DNA of 64,000 nt from assembly GCA_963576475.1 (NCBI GenBank), contig OY754975.1:17034381-17098380 (forward strand), in the 5' to 3' direction. Position 1 is the stretch's first letter. Each line of letters opens with the position of its first letter. Both the position numbers and the translations under genes were made by a program. The notes below the pieces were generated by a model. That model did no database searches, was not told where the DNA came from, and saw only the letters and a program-made list of their open reading frames with translations. The DNA comes from Molanna angustata (Eukaryota; Arthropoda; Insecta; Trichoptera; Molannidae). Of the stretch, positions 52,759 to 63,619 are shown piece after piece.

Positions 52759-53021
52759 ATTAATTATTTCCAGAGATCTTGGTCACTTCTCTGATGGTCT
52801 GCATGTAGGGGGATCTGAGGTCATAGACAGTCCACGGGTGTGAATTTTCTGTTCGCACTCGTTGATTGTTTCTTTTTGCACTATGGTGCCGAGATTGCTA
52901 ATCTAGAGGGCTCCATGAGCTACTTTTCGTGCTATGCATTTTTTTTTTGTCGTTCACTTAGCGTTCTGTGAAGGGGCCGTTTACAGTCCCCATAGGCAGA
53001 GCGGGTGGTGGTGGGAGTAGC
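50638..53021 (+). mobile_element. R1-clade LINE, 5'-truncated, with 13 bp target duplication
   Basis: 2384 bp flanked by GATTATAAATAAA (50625-50637 and 53022-53034). It contains the RT and C-terminal part of the second frame of an R1-type element and a 3' UTR of about 260 bp (from 52759) ending GGGAGTAGC with no poly(A). The endonuclease and the gag-like first frame are missing. Lack of poly(A) and the C-terminal CCHC finger are known traits of the R1 clade. It is inserted at the 3' end of an RTE-like LINE and not in rDNA. Confidence 0.88.
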
Positions 53022-53165
53022 GATTATAAATAAAAAAAATAAAATATGCCATTAACTTAACTCTGAAAACATTAATTATACACTGAAAATATTTTTTATT
53101 AATAGAAATAAAATTTCATGTTGAAATTAACAAAAACTTTGGAAATAGATAAACCTTTATTATTG

Positions 53166-53930
53166 ACTAGTTTCATGTAACACATGAGATCCAACTGTCG
53201 ATAGCGATAGTACGTATAGTTGTAGAATAAGTACCAAACTATAAACCCATAAATACAAATTATTTAATATTTTAAGATATTTGATTTTCTATACAAGACA
53301 TGTACCTAGGTATGTATGTCAAGATAGGATAGTTTGGAGGTCAGTTCTTTTTTCTACCCAGAATATGAAAACAGCATGACGGTATGTATGTATGTTTGGA
53401 GATTTAAGTATCAAACTATTAAGTCTTCTAACATATTGCTTATAGGCGACTACCATACAAATTGTATGAAGCGATGTCGTCACTAAATTCAATTTTTTAA
53501 AAATTGTTAAAAAAATTTTTAGATTTACTTGTACAATATTAGTATTTTTTATAGAAAATTAAATTTTCTTGTTGGGGTGTTTCGGCTTTTTTCGATATTT
53601 TTAAAAAAAATGGAAATATAGGCAGTTAAACTCATAAATTTAGAAACCCTGGAATTTTTTTGAATAAACTAATTTGAGATTTCGTATTTGTCTATATTTG
53701 TACCAATTTTCAGCGTTCTAGCTTTTATGGTTTCTGAGATATATGGAAAAATAAAGTAAAAATTCAAAAGTTAATAACCCCTGACTGAAACAAAAATTCA
53801 AAATTCCGAGTACAAAAGTTTTGTAGGCCTATAACTGTTTATATATTCTGAAATTTTGGGCTCTGTAAATTGAGCGGATCAAAAGTTATAAGACACACAC
53901 ACACACACACACACACCCACACACCCCCCC

Positions 53931-54023
<93 letters not shown>

Positions 54024-54221
54024 CACACGAAATGTTCTACTCCGAATTCTGAGTAAATCCGTGTATACAACATATATGCTGCGAAGCCTCTAAGTTGGTG
54101 TTTTTTGACTTCAAAGTTGGTGAAAAAAGTAGACCTCTGCATACAATTCTCGCGTATCCTGGCTTGAAACATAGTCGATATGTTAAGAGAACGAAGTTCT
54201 CCTGAACAAATCGACAGTTGG
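53166..54221 (-). mobile_element. complete HINE/DINE-1-like Helentron, copy 5
   Basis: 1056 bp on the minus strand. CTAG at 53166-53169, hairpin CATGTAACACATG, internal CCAACTGTCGA at about 53190, 5' terminal repeat ending at 54221, T on both flanks in element sense. A deletion of about 60 bp is visible near 53640 relative to copies 2 and 4, balanced by a longer CA array. Confidence 0.85.
53892..54021. repeat. CA microsatellite of HINE copy 5
   Basis: About 130 bp of CA repeats with CACCCA, CCCCCC, CGCACA and CAGACA interruptions at the family's conserved position. Confidence 0.95.
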
Positions 54222-54274
54222 ATAACAAAGGTTTGGCTAAAACCCGGGTAGCCATTTCGGTTGTCATAATATTT

Positions 54275-54660
54275 TTTTCAGTGAAAAAACAATAAAACCA
54301 AAAAAGGTCTTATTCGTTACTTCATAGATGGCACTATTATAGTTCCTTATTTTCAGGTAAATTGTTACACACTATTCAAATATATAGAACATTAAAAAAA
54401 ATACGTCGATAAGGGAACTCAATAAGAAGGCATAATTGGTGAACGTTGCGCAAGCGCATAAAGTAATCACGTAAACAAGCCGATGACCGTTCGTAAGCCC
54501 TATAGGTGTCTCGAGTTCCTAGTTCTTCTACATTATCCCAACTTCGTCTCTATTGAGATGTTAAAAAAAGTTTGTCAATAAAAATATCATTTGACTCCCG
54601 AAACGGAAAAAATCCAATGTTTGCGTATATACATTTGCAATTAAAAAAATATTCGAATAC
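54275..54660 (-). mobile_element. Family A MITE-like repeat, copy A6
   Basis: On the minus strand it starts with the terminal block (ATTCGAATATTTTTTTAATT, ACGCAAACATTGGATTTTTT, CGGGAGTCAAATGATATTTT), then CTCAATAGAGACGAAGTTGG, the core and CATCTATGAAGTAACG. It breaks off before the far end. It lies 53 bp from HINE copy 5. Confidence 0.7.
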
Positions 54661-55754
54661 AACCATTGGTTTACAAACCCTGTATCACATAAAGCTGGGT
54701 GCATTGCGCATACAATGCATACAAACAGTCGGCTTCTTGAATGGAAATCTCGATATGTTAATTAGTTAGACGCAATGGTTCATTAGCCATGCCCCGCCAT
54801 AGCCATGGGTCCATGCAACCAATAATATGTGTACCTATAACCTGATGGGCCGTGCAGACGATGTCCGCTCTTTTTATTATGTTTTTTGGGCTAACAACAT
54901 ACATTGGTAAAATTTTCGATGATAATTAATCAAAAAACACAAAAAAATAATCGATAATAAAATGCAATCTTGATTTAAGATGTAGATAAATTAATTAATG
55001 AAGAAGCAGAAAACAAATACAATGATATATTATATTATAATCAAATCAAAAGAAAATAACTATTATATTATACAGGTATGAATTAAACGAGATTAATAAT
55101 CATACGACTTATTTAACTCTTCAGTTAATAACATATAAAAAACATATCCCCTTTAGCTTCAGCCTATACATAACTGAAAAAGCGTCGAATTAAACTCAAA
55201 TACGCAAATAATGCTTATGTGACAGTAAAAATGTAAATATTCATAGCAAAATTTTATTATATAGAAAATTATGACTAGATACAGAATTGAAACAATCATA
55301 ACTGATAACCTAGCCTAAACACTAGTACTGAATTAACACACCGTATCATTAAGGTGAACATTCTGTACATCTTATTTATTTATTTAATTCATGTACAACA
55401 ATATGGCGGGTTTATTGCTACATGGCAATTTCTTCCAACCAACCAATGCAACATGAGGCCATTAATAGTCTAGTGGTTGGAACATTAAATTTATAACAAA
55501 CCGAAAGACAAACACGTATTATTAATAAATGTAAAATCACAGAAACAAAGAAAGGAGGGAGATAGAGGTTGTGGAAATTAATAGGATAAAGAAGGAGTGT
55601 CAATTAAGAGTTATTAGATAGGTATAACAGCTTTGGTTGTTTTTTTGAAATTGTTACTTGTAACTACATAATAATTAATTGCATTCATAACAAACATTCC
55701 TTAAAATCTTTACATCTTTATCTTCTTTCTCAGCGTATTCTCGTTAGTGTCCGA
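54661..55754. other. no gene recognised
   Basis: AT-rich. It contains a 48 bp SINE family 2 tail fragment at about 55398-55445 (GGCGGGTTTATTGC, GGCAATTTCTTCCAACCAAC, minus strand). No credible frame. Confidence 0.5.
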
Positions 55755-56165
55755 CCGAAGCTTCGGCTTCGGCTTCGGCCACCTTCGGCCAAAAAAAACA
55801 CCTTCGGCTTCGGCCAAAAAAAACCTGAATTTTCGGCCGAAGTCGAAGCTTTTTGTCAGCCGCTAAAAACAGTTAAAACTTGTATAAACATGCACGAACA
55901 TGACATGTGTAGCGGGTATATAGATTCGGCCGGCCCAGTGTCGCGTGCCGACTGTCGACAGAAACAAAACAAGAGTAGTTATGAACGCTCAGGAGTTAGA
56001 TATCTAACCAACTAAGTCACGAAAGCAGATTATTTATTATTTTAATCGATTTTTTTAGTAAAATCAAACCTTCGGCTTCGGCTTCAGCTTCGGCCGAAGG
56101 TTACGGCTAAGGCCGAACAATCGGCTTCGGCTTCGGCTTCGGCCAAAATCTGACCTTCGGTCGGA
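55755..56165. repeat. TTCGGC-rich repeat region
   Basis: Three clusters of GGCTTCGGC/GCCGAAG-type repeats (55758-55855, 56068-56120, 56121-56165) with opposite orientations represented, separated by unique sequence. This is a strongly GC-rich island in AT-rich DNA. The minus-strand frame through it (SRSRSR-, KPKPK-type) is repeat-derived. I cannot assign it to a known element. Confidence 0.75.
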
Positions 56166-57418
56166 AACTAATTCTCGTCCACTCCTGAACGAAAGAATCA
56201 TCCTTTTGCCTCCATGTCGCCCTAAAATCTTAACAAACCTGGCCAGTAACTTCATATTGGATATAAATGACCTTATATATCTCTTTCACTCACACATGTA
56301 TTACTCTTCTCTCATGCGCGCACCCCACTAATTCACACTTTTTTGTTGTATTATTTTGATATTAGGTATAGTACGTAAGAGGTACATGTTATTTTTGTAT
56401 TTTTATTTATTTAATTTCAATAATTGTATGCATGTACTGTGTGCTGTCCTTGGTAAAATAAAATAAAAATAAAATAAAATAATAAAATTAGTTTTAACTA
56501 ACGATTATTAATATATTACGGATAATTACGGTTGACTCCCGCTGAATGTTGTTATTATGGCTATAATGTTACAATTAGGTACAACGTTTATTTTAGGTCA
56601 TTGTACGACGATGTATAAACGATAATAATCTTCAACTACGTTTCATAACGCAGACCTAGCCTCTTCTATGTATAGTTGCTATACAGAATATGTATACAAA
56701 CTGCCTCTGTAGGTACAGCTAAAATTTATCATTGCTTGATTTTGTCTTCGTAAGAATGATCAGGGCATATAATATAGATAATGATGAGACTAAATAGCGA
56801 TGAAAAGGTAAATATTATGAGAATATATAGCACGAAAAGCAATCTGTATTATTGAAGTTGCACATATGGAACATATTAAAAATCATGGAATGAAATCTCT
56901 TCAACAGGCAATCTGTTAATACGATAAATAAAAAGTAGGCAAATATTGTCAAAAAACAAGGTTTTAAAAAAGGCATGGAAAATATGTAATACCCATGCAC
57001 TATCTAAAACGTGCATATTATACATAATACGATATTCTAACTACTGTAATATTGAACTACGAGTGATAATAGCTCTTACAACTCTGACATTATCGTTATT
57101 GACTTGAAACAGCTCAGAATAAATTACCTTATACATAATATTAGAATATGATTTGCTATTAAATGTATTTAAGACAATTTACACAATATACAACGTGTCT
57201 ACCAAGAATCAAAAGAAATAAACAAAATTAGCCTAATCTAAAAATTATACCATATATCTATTTCTGATGAACGCTCAAGTGTTTGTATAATCTGAGTAGT
57301 ATTTAAAATCGATCAATACTATATTATTGAATCTCTATATTAAGAAACATATTTCTACATTAATAAATAACTAATTATATCGTTCACTCATTTGGAGACA
57401 TTACGATAAACATTCGAC
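56166..57418. other. no gene recognised; possible LINE 3' UTR at its start
   Basis: Around 56380-56480 TGTACTGTGTGCTGTCCTTG followed by (AAAATAAAAT)n looks like the poly(A)-like end of a LINE 3' UTR. The rest is AT-rich and featureless. Confidence 0.4.
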
Positions 57419-57422
57419 TTAA

Positions 57423-58104
57423 GGGGGGGACTGCTGCCAACGTACCTATTTTTTCAATTTGAATTTGCGTCATTACTACAAAACGAATCATTTTGACAAA
57501 AATAACCTAGTTAGTTTTGATATTAATAAATAAAAATATACCTTATTTTTTTAATTATGTTCTGTATTTATTCTTGTAGGAAAATAATAAAAATAACCCA
57601 ATTTTTGACATTTATCTTAAATTTCTAAAAAACTATAAGGTATAGAGCATTATATTTTTTACTAAATTAAAGAAGATCAAAATATCTGGAAAAATACGAT
57701 GTAACGTTGCATTAATGCATCAGGTTAAGTTAATAAACCAAAAAACTTATATTTCGCAATGGCGCTGAATGGGAAATAAATGTTTTTTAGGTTTATTTTC
57801 TAAACCTGAAGCATTAATGCAACGTCACATCGTATTTTTCTAGATATTTTTGTCTTCTTTAATTTAAAAAAAAATATGTTGAACTTCGCCTTATATTTTA
57901 TTAAAAATATAAGATATACGTTGAAAATCGGGGTATGTCATTATTTTTCTACAAGAATTTATACAGAACATTATCAAAAAGTAAAGATACATTTTTCTTT
58001 ATGAATAACCAAACTATCTAAATTATTTTTTTCAAAACCATTTGATAAGAAATAATGATGATATATCAAATTGAAAAATAGATACGTTGGCAGCAGTCCC
58101 CCCC
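57423..58104. mobile_element. full-length palindromic element with TTAA target duplication, copy 2
   Basis: 682 bp, flanked by TTAA (57419-57422 and 58105-58108). The left arm begins GGGGGGGACTGCTGCCAACG and the right arm ends CGTTGGCAGCAGTCCCCCCC, with a centre near 57770. It matches the copy at 7985 throughout, including the GATGTAACGTTGCATTAATG-type block in both arms. Confidence 0.82.
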
Positions 58105-58111
58105 TTAATAT

Positions 58112-58700
58112 AGATAATCAATTATTACTTGTGCTTGATAAGGAGAACGAAAGAAGAGTTATGAGAGGAAACAGAGTGAATAGAGCACTTAGACCAGTTA
58201 TGAATGATCGCAACATATCAAAGGAAGCCAAAGTAGCTATTAATAACGCTATCGTAGTGTCAACCTTGACGTATGCAAGTGAAACCTGGACATGGCAGAA
58301 GTCGCACGAAAGCAGAAAAATGTAGTTGAAATGAGATCGTTGATAAAAATCTGTAATAGAACAATGTATGACAAGGAAACAAATAAGGACATAAAGAAAG
58401 AATGTAAGATGAAGAAATCATTAATAGAATGAAAGTGAATACATTGAGATGGTTTGGCCACATGGGGAGAATGGATGAGTGAGAACTGACGAAGAAAATT
58501 TACAGTGCGGACAGGAATGGAATGAGAAGTCGGATCCGCCCAAGAAAGAGATGTTCTGAAAGGCGGAAATGTTACAAGCGTGAACAACAGACGAACGTGT
58601 ATGAGACGAGGCGATGAATGCGTGCCAGTATAGAAAAATTTGGCGTTCGGTTCTTTCTGCCGACCCCGCGAGGGACTAGAGGTGATTTTATGCATGCATG
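58112..58700 (+). pseudogene. LINE RT C-terminus, 'LSAYP' family, copy 6
   Basis: The plus strand reads ENERRVMRGNRVNRALRPVM, AINNAIVVSTLTYASETWTW and QKSHESR, then frameshifts. Later matches to the family are LRWFGHMGRMDE, GRSGSAQERDV and a degenerate tail ending at TFCRPREG-type sequence near 58680. It begins only 4 bp after the TTAA of the palindromic element. Confidence 0.75.
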
Positions 58701-59435
58701 TATTATTACTATACACTAGGTACACCCAAAATAATACACATTAGGTATGTAGGTATAAAATTATGCTATGAAAATATCCAATACCTACTCTAAAGTAAAA
58801 AAAAATATTGTTTACTTAGCAGTAATTTGTAAGTAAGGTCAAAATACCAAAAAAAAATTGAGAATAAGTCAAAAGTAATGAGGGACTAAGGAAAACTAAG
58901 TTACGTGATCATGGTAATAAACGGATTTCTTCGACTCGAAACGCACATAATATCCAATGCTTTTTTTTAATGATGAAATCGATACGACAAAACATTTTAA
59001 CAAAGTTTAGGGACAGGTCAAAAGGGCTATTGGTTATTTCAGAAATATTTCTATGGCAAAAGAAACGTTGTGGATCTTTTGACATACAACGCACATTTTC
59101 AAATGCGTTTGTGGTGGAGTCAGCACAGCGTAAACTGGGCGCAAGGGACCGTGGGAGTATAATAATACCAGCTGACATTTTAATGAAGGAACTGGCGAAA
59201 CGCTCGCAGTTTAAAGGGCTGGCAAATGTGTGTATGGAATATTCAATACATAATTCTAATACCAATTTCACACTCATAATTCTAATACCAATCATCATTA
59301 TGTTAATATTTTGTACTATAGCATAGTTTAAATCGCGACATTTCCTTTCAAATAAAAGAATAATGCAACGCATTTATAACTAGATGAACAATTATCGCAG
59401 AGGCTACAATAGGCTTAATTGTAAATTTAGAAAAT
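58701..59435. other. no gene recognised
   Basis: A 118-codon plus-strand frame at 58970-59326 overlaps a 154-codon minus-strand frame at 58909-59373. Both fall in a moderately GC-rich patch with no known domain or splice signal I can defend. A host exon or a decayed transposon are both possible. Confidence 0.35.
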
Positions 59436-59439
59436 ACTT

Positions 59440-59780
59440 TCCCCAGAAAGATGCCATTGATATAAAAAACAGTTTATTTTTTACATATTTATGCTATTGC
59501 ATTTTTTTTTTATTTGAATCTGTTAAATAATTTCTTGTAAAATTAGTTTTAATTTACCCCTTTTCTTTTTTACAGTAACTAAAAAACTGCAAGGCCTAAG
59601 AAGAAGAGTTTTAGTTCAATCGAAAAAGAATATGAAAATCTACCGGCTGAGTTTTAAACTCTTTGAATATTTTAATTACTATTCTTGCTATTTAAATTAA
59701 CCTCTATATTTTACCTTTTCTACACGAAACGAGTGGGTTGTAGCCAACACTAAACTCTCCACACCATAGTAAGTGTTCAT
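59440..59780 (+). repeat. dispersed repeat C, copy joining 5'- and 3'-type parts
   Basis: It contains GAATATGAAAATCTACCGGC and ATTACTATTCTTGCTATT as in 16540-16915, then GAGTGGGTTGTAGCCAACAC as at the start of 31560 and 63620. It shows that those are two halves of one repeat. Confidence 0.65.
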
Positions 59781-59994
59781 AATTTCTTCTTGAAAGGTTG
59801 AGAATCTCTAAATGCATTTTTATGAAGAACATTTATATTAGATTCTTAAACAAATATAAGATTCCCAGAGGACAAAATTGTTCACATTCACAATACACCA
59901 TACACATAAAAACGTTGTCACGAAACTCATAGTTTGCACTTTCTACGCGATACCTGTTGAGAAATTTTAACTAAAATTGTATTATTAGCAAGTT

Positions 59995-60115
59995 GAACAA
60001 TGAGCATGTATGAGACAGTGTATCAATGTTGATGAGGCGATGTATATGTGACAAGATAGAAGAATGCGGTGTTCGTTTCTCACTGCCTACCCCTTGAGGA
60101 AGATAGAAGTGGAGA
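59995..60115 (+). pseudogene. LSAYP-family LINE, 3' end fragment
   Basis: Plus-strand SMYETVYQC (compare the RRC block) with GATGAGGCGATGTA and CAAGATAGAAG blocks, then CTCACTGCCTACCCC, corresponding to the ACMRRCM ... DR ... LSAYP segment of other copies. About 40 degenerate codons. Confidence 0.6.
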
Positions 60116-60344
60116 GTAAAAAGTACACTTGTCTATAGAGACACATACCTACAATAAATCACTCAATTTTCCAATACAGAAGATATTTTATTTCTGTGAT
60201 ATACTATACAATTTTCATACAAATATGAAATTTATTTTACATTGATATGGCATAGATTATAGATTTTTTCATTAAATTTTCACAATCCTTGAATGCATTT
60301 TTGATGAGTATTTATTTATTTATATATTATTATATATTATTTTT

Positions 60345-60516
60345 CGGGCAACTAACAGGTACTATGTAAATATTAATTTTACACGCACCCAATAACAAGT
60401 TGCCACATTCTGGAGACTTACGTTATTAATCGTCTCACAGATCCAGACTGAAAACACAATTAAAAACTGTCTCTCCACCGGGAATCGAACCCGGGACCTT
60501 TGAGCCACGAAGGCCG
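60345..60516 (-). mobile_element. tRNA-derived SINE, family 3, copy 1
   Basis: On the minus strand: GTCGGCCTTCGTGGCTCAAA, a shortened anticodon region, B box GGGTTCGATTCCC, GGTGGAGAGACAG, GTCTGGATCTGTGAGACGAT, CTCCAGAATGTGGCAACTTG, TTATTGGGTGCGTG and CCTGTTAGTTGCCCG. It matches 62891-63108 over the full length, with a deletion in the tRNA-like head. Confidence 0.8.
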
Positions 60517-60609
60517 ACAAAAATTTAAATTTAAAAAATATATTTGTATTGTATCAAAATTTTAACAGTATAAAAATGCCACGATTTTCCAGACCGTGAG
60601 CGCATTTTG

Positions 60610-61206
60610 AAAAATTTAGACAGATGAAATCAATGGGCACACTGCATACATCTCCCTCTGGCACATTTCTTGTTGTCGTCAGACCACCTTGCCTGGGGTC
60701 TGCCGACGCCTCATCAGCTTGTTCTTGGTCGCCATTCTACAATCTTTTTGGTCCATCCTGGCGTCTGGCAATATGTCCAGCCCAGCTCCACTTAAGACCA
60801 GCGACCCATTCCACTACATCGGCTACTTTGCTTCTTTCTCTTATCATGACATTTTGAATTCTGTCCCGTATTGAAATACCCAGCAATTTACTCTCCACAG
60901 CTCTCTGTGTCACTAACAGCTTGTGCATTATTCGTTTTGTTATTACCGATGTTTCCATTCCGTAAGCAAGCACTGGGAGAATACATGCATCGAATAGCTT
61001 CTTTTTCTTATTATGGGAGTATTCGAGTATTTACGGGATTTCAGAATGAATGATAATTTCCCAAAAGCTGCCCAGGTAAGGCCACGTCTTCTCTCTATTT
61101 CTGCCTCTTGATTTTCTTTGGCAAGCATCACAGTATGGCCTAGATATATGTATCTGTCTACTCTTTCAATTTTTACTCCATCCATTATGATGGGGAAGGC
61201 ATACAA
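60610..61206 (-). pseudogene. RTE-group LINE RT fragment
   Basis: On the minus strand, two frames read MDGVKIERVDRYIYLGHTVM, EIERRRGLTWAAFGKL, then LAYGMETSVITKRIMHKLLV, TQRAVESKLLGISIRDRIQN, VMIRERSKVADVVEW and LKWSWAGHIARR. This is the RTE pattern (YLG, RR--AW-AFG, YG-ETW/S, QRA-ER-LLGIS-RDR-RN, W-WAGH). A frameshift near 60950 splits it; 5'-truncated. Confidence 0.85.
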
Positions 61207-61210
61207 GGGC

Positions 61211-61710
61211 CTTAATTCAGTCTCCTTGAAATCGTTATAGAGAAACTAAAAAACGCGATTTTTTATCCTTCGACTACTTTGTCGTGACTACTTTGAGGAG
61301 ATTTCTCCTGCTTAACCAAAGATGCATGTAAAGGTTTTGTTTATAGTGCAATTAGCACATTATTTAGCTATAAAACTATGTTGTTAACCTGTTAAAAGCT
61401 CTACACTCGAGTGGTCAAACAGTAAAACATTAAGAACGATCATATAACACAATTAATTTTAATTTACTATGATCCATAAAAGTATTGGTTAAGTAAAAAG
61501 GAAAATAACTGCACATCCGTACCACTCAACTTAAAATGGTAAATATGTAGAAGTACTCAGTACAGTAGTAAGTACTCGTGTAAATCAACCGTTGCATTAA
61601 ATACGTTAACAATACCCTTAATTGAGTAGGTACTCTAGTGTTGTTATTTCTTACAACATTGCATTTATATCAATAGATTCAAACCAAAATATTATATAAA
61701 GACAAAATAT
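61211..61710. other. no gene recognised
   Basis: AT-rich sequence between a LINE relic and a hairpin; nothing supported. Confidence 0.5.
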
Positions 61711-61755
61711 TGATCGAGTTATGTTAAATAGCTATTTTTTAACATAACTCGATCA
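61711..61755. repeat. perfect hairpin, 18 bp stem
   Basis: TGATCGAGTTATGTTAAA pairs with the inverted copy TTTAACATAACTCGATCA across a loop of about 9 bases (TAGCTATTT). Confidence 0.9.
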
Positions 61756-61799
61756 CTTGGGAAGTAATATAGCTATTATAATGCTGAAATAAGTGGACT

Positions 61800-62010
61800 C
61801 ACCAAGGTCGACAACGATGCGTTAATGAATCTTTTATACACATTCGTCGATTGTTCTTTTTGCACTACGATGCCAAAATTGAGAGCTCCATGAGCTATTT
61901 TTCGAACTATGATTTTTTTTGTCGCTCACTTAGTGTTCTTTGTAGCGGCCGTTTACAGTCTCCTCGCGGAGAACGGGTGGTGGTGGTTGTAGCGAAAGTA
62001 GGGAATCTAG
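61800..62010 (+). mobile_element. R1-type LINE 3' UTR fragment
   Basis: It matches the 3' UTR of the R1-clade copy at 50638 in the same orientation: CGATTGTTCTTTTTGCACTA, GAGCTCCATGAGCTA, TCGCTCACTTAGTGTTCT, GGCCGTTTACAGTC, CGGGTGGTGGTGG. It ends GTAGCGAAAG and continues into GGGAATCTAGTGTGAG, a continuation shared with the fragment at 45905. Confidence 0.7.
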
Positions 62011-62036
62011 TGTGAGGAATGTTTCCATATTGTGAT

Positions 62037-62310
62037 ATTTCATTCATTCATTCATTCATTCATACCATCACGGTATATCCCACAATGTGGGGTAACCAGC
62101 GAAAGGTGTGCGGGTGTGCATTGCCTTATAAAAGGGAGCACAACACATCTGTGTATGCCCACACACCAGTCTCGTCTCACCTAAAAAGGCACTACATTCA
62201 GAATGGGTGGTGAACCTCATTGCTGAACTATGTCAGATGTTATTGTTGCCTGATGTATTTTCGATTACCCGGCTCTTACGGGACACTCGAAAACAATAAT
62301 AGAAAAGAGT
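62037..62310 (-). repeat. dispersed repeat E, copy 3, with (ATTC)n end
   Basis: Minus-strand copy matching 21060-21235 (CACCACCCATTCTGAATGTA, GTGTGTGGGCATACACAG, GCACACCCGCACACC, GCTGGTTACCCCACATTGTG, GTGATGGTATGAATG), ending in a GAAT/ATTC tetranucleotide repeat. The simple-repeat tail argues for an RTE-like LINE 3' end. Confidence 0.65.
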
Positions 62311-62370
62311 GGAAGCACTTTTCCGTTATTATCTTATAATAAAATTAGGCATTTTGTTTTGGAATAAATT

Positions 62371-62560
62371 GTGAATGTGCAGAATATCAATAATTCGCTA
62401 GTGTTACTATATAACAGCGCTATCCCAAATAGTAAATCAATTGATTTACTTGGTATATCGGTAACGGACCAATTACACTTCAAGGAATCCAATAAATGCA
62501 TGATTCAATCAGCCTCTAAAAACTTAGCGTTCTTTATAGGCAATTCTCTAAAATCTTAAA
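62371..62560 (+). pseudogene. small LINE RT-derived fragment
   Basis: The 62-codon frame contains SKSIDLLGISVTDQLHFKES and CMIQSASKNLAFFIGNSLKS. This resembles the segment following the RT palm in Jockey-group LINEs (LG(V/I)-x(I/V) ... H/F ... A-K--S-KL-FL). Nothing upstream is preserved. Confidence 0.45.
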
Positions 62561-62890
62561 GCAAAAATATAACTATACAAGGCTTTAAAATGTAATAAAT
62601 TTGTACTAAAATTATCATTTTGTTTCAGGTCTGTGAAGCTCATTTTAAATTTCTATTTTCAATCGTACAAAATACTTATAAATTAGTGATAAGACTATTA
62701 TTGATACTATGTTTATTTACAAACGATGTTCATCAATACTTTATCTAATAAAGAATCGTTCAATGGAGATGCGGTTATTTTTTGCAAATTTTCTTATATA
62801 AAGGACCCGACAGACTTTGTCCTGCCCGAACCTTGACTTGCCTGCTTTAGGAGTTCAGTGACATGCACACGTACAGAATAATCATTTGTC

Positions 62891-63108
62891 GGCCTACGTG
62901 GCTCAGTTGGTTAGGTATCTGACTGCTGATCCAAGGGTCTCGGGTTCGATTCCCGGTGGAGACACAGTTTTTAAAATTGTGTATGCAGTCTGGATCTGTG
63001 AGACGATATATCGTAAGTCTCCAGAATGTGGCAACTTGTTATTGGGCGCGTGTTAAATAATTATTTGACATAGCACCTGTTAGTTGCCCGAGAAGCTACA
63101 TAAAATAA
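62891..63108 (+). mobile_element. tRNA-derived SINE, family 3, full-length copy 2
   Basis: tRNA-like head GGCCTACGTGGCTCAGTTGG with A box TGGCTCAGTTGG, then TCTGACTGCTGATCCAAG and B box GGGTTCGATTCCC. Body GTGGAGACACAG, GTCTGGATCTGTGAGACGAT, CCAGAATGTGGCAACTTG, GCACCTGTTAGTTGCCCG and an A-rich end. Both pol III boxes are intact. Confidence 0.85.
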
Positions 63109-63619
63109 AAAATAAAATATATTTTAAGATAATATGAAATTGTTTGTTCATTATAATTTATCCTAGGTTCATACGTGTCCAATAAAAATACATATATGAG
63201 AAAATATTAGAACAAAAATAAACATGTACCTACGTTTGAATATTTAAATGGTTTAGGTACATTCAGCAAAATTAATAATAGTCTACATATCAGAGAATCT
63301 GTAATTGGTATCTCTAGGAATTCACAAGTTCATTTTACATTCCAAAACTGGTTTAAATGATATTAACTAAAACTTTAAAGTATAGGATTAGCTTCAAGAC
63401 AGGAAAAAATGAAGCAAGAACAAAAAATGTAACAGGTTCCATAACAAGAAATATATTAAATCTTCTCAACAATTTATCATCATTAGCAAAAATATGATTA
63501 TAGCAATATTTCGAGTAGTAACTAAAAAGGGTAAATTTCAAAAACGAATGTATATAATATCAATGTAGAGTATAAAACTGATTCAGTCATTACAAATAGA
63601 TATAATAATACTAAAAAAA
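63109..63619. other. no gene recognised
   Basis: AT-rich; no credible frame. Confidence 0.5.

Noticed and set aside
56064..56255. Arginine/serine-rich small protein on the minus strand
   Set aside because: Translation of the TTCGGC repeat cluster.
58909..59373. Overlapping 154-codon (minus) and 118-codon (plus) frames as genes
   Set aside because: No domain recognised and the two exclude each other. Left as unexplained; transcript data would be needed to reopen it.
62891..62965. Functional tRNA gene with intact A and B boxes
   Set aside because: Followed by a body shared in full with 60345-60516; it is a SINE.
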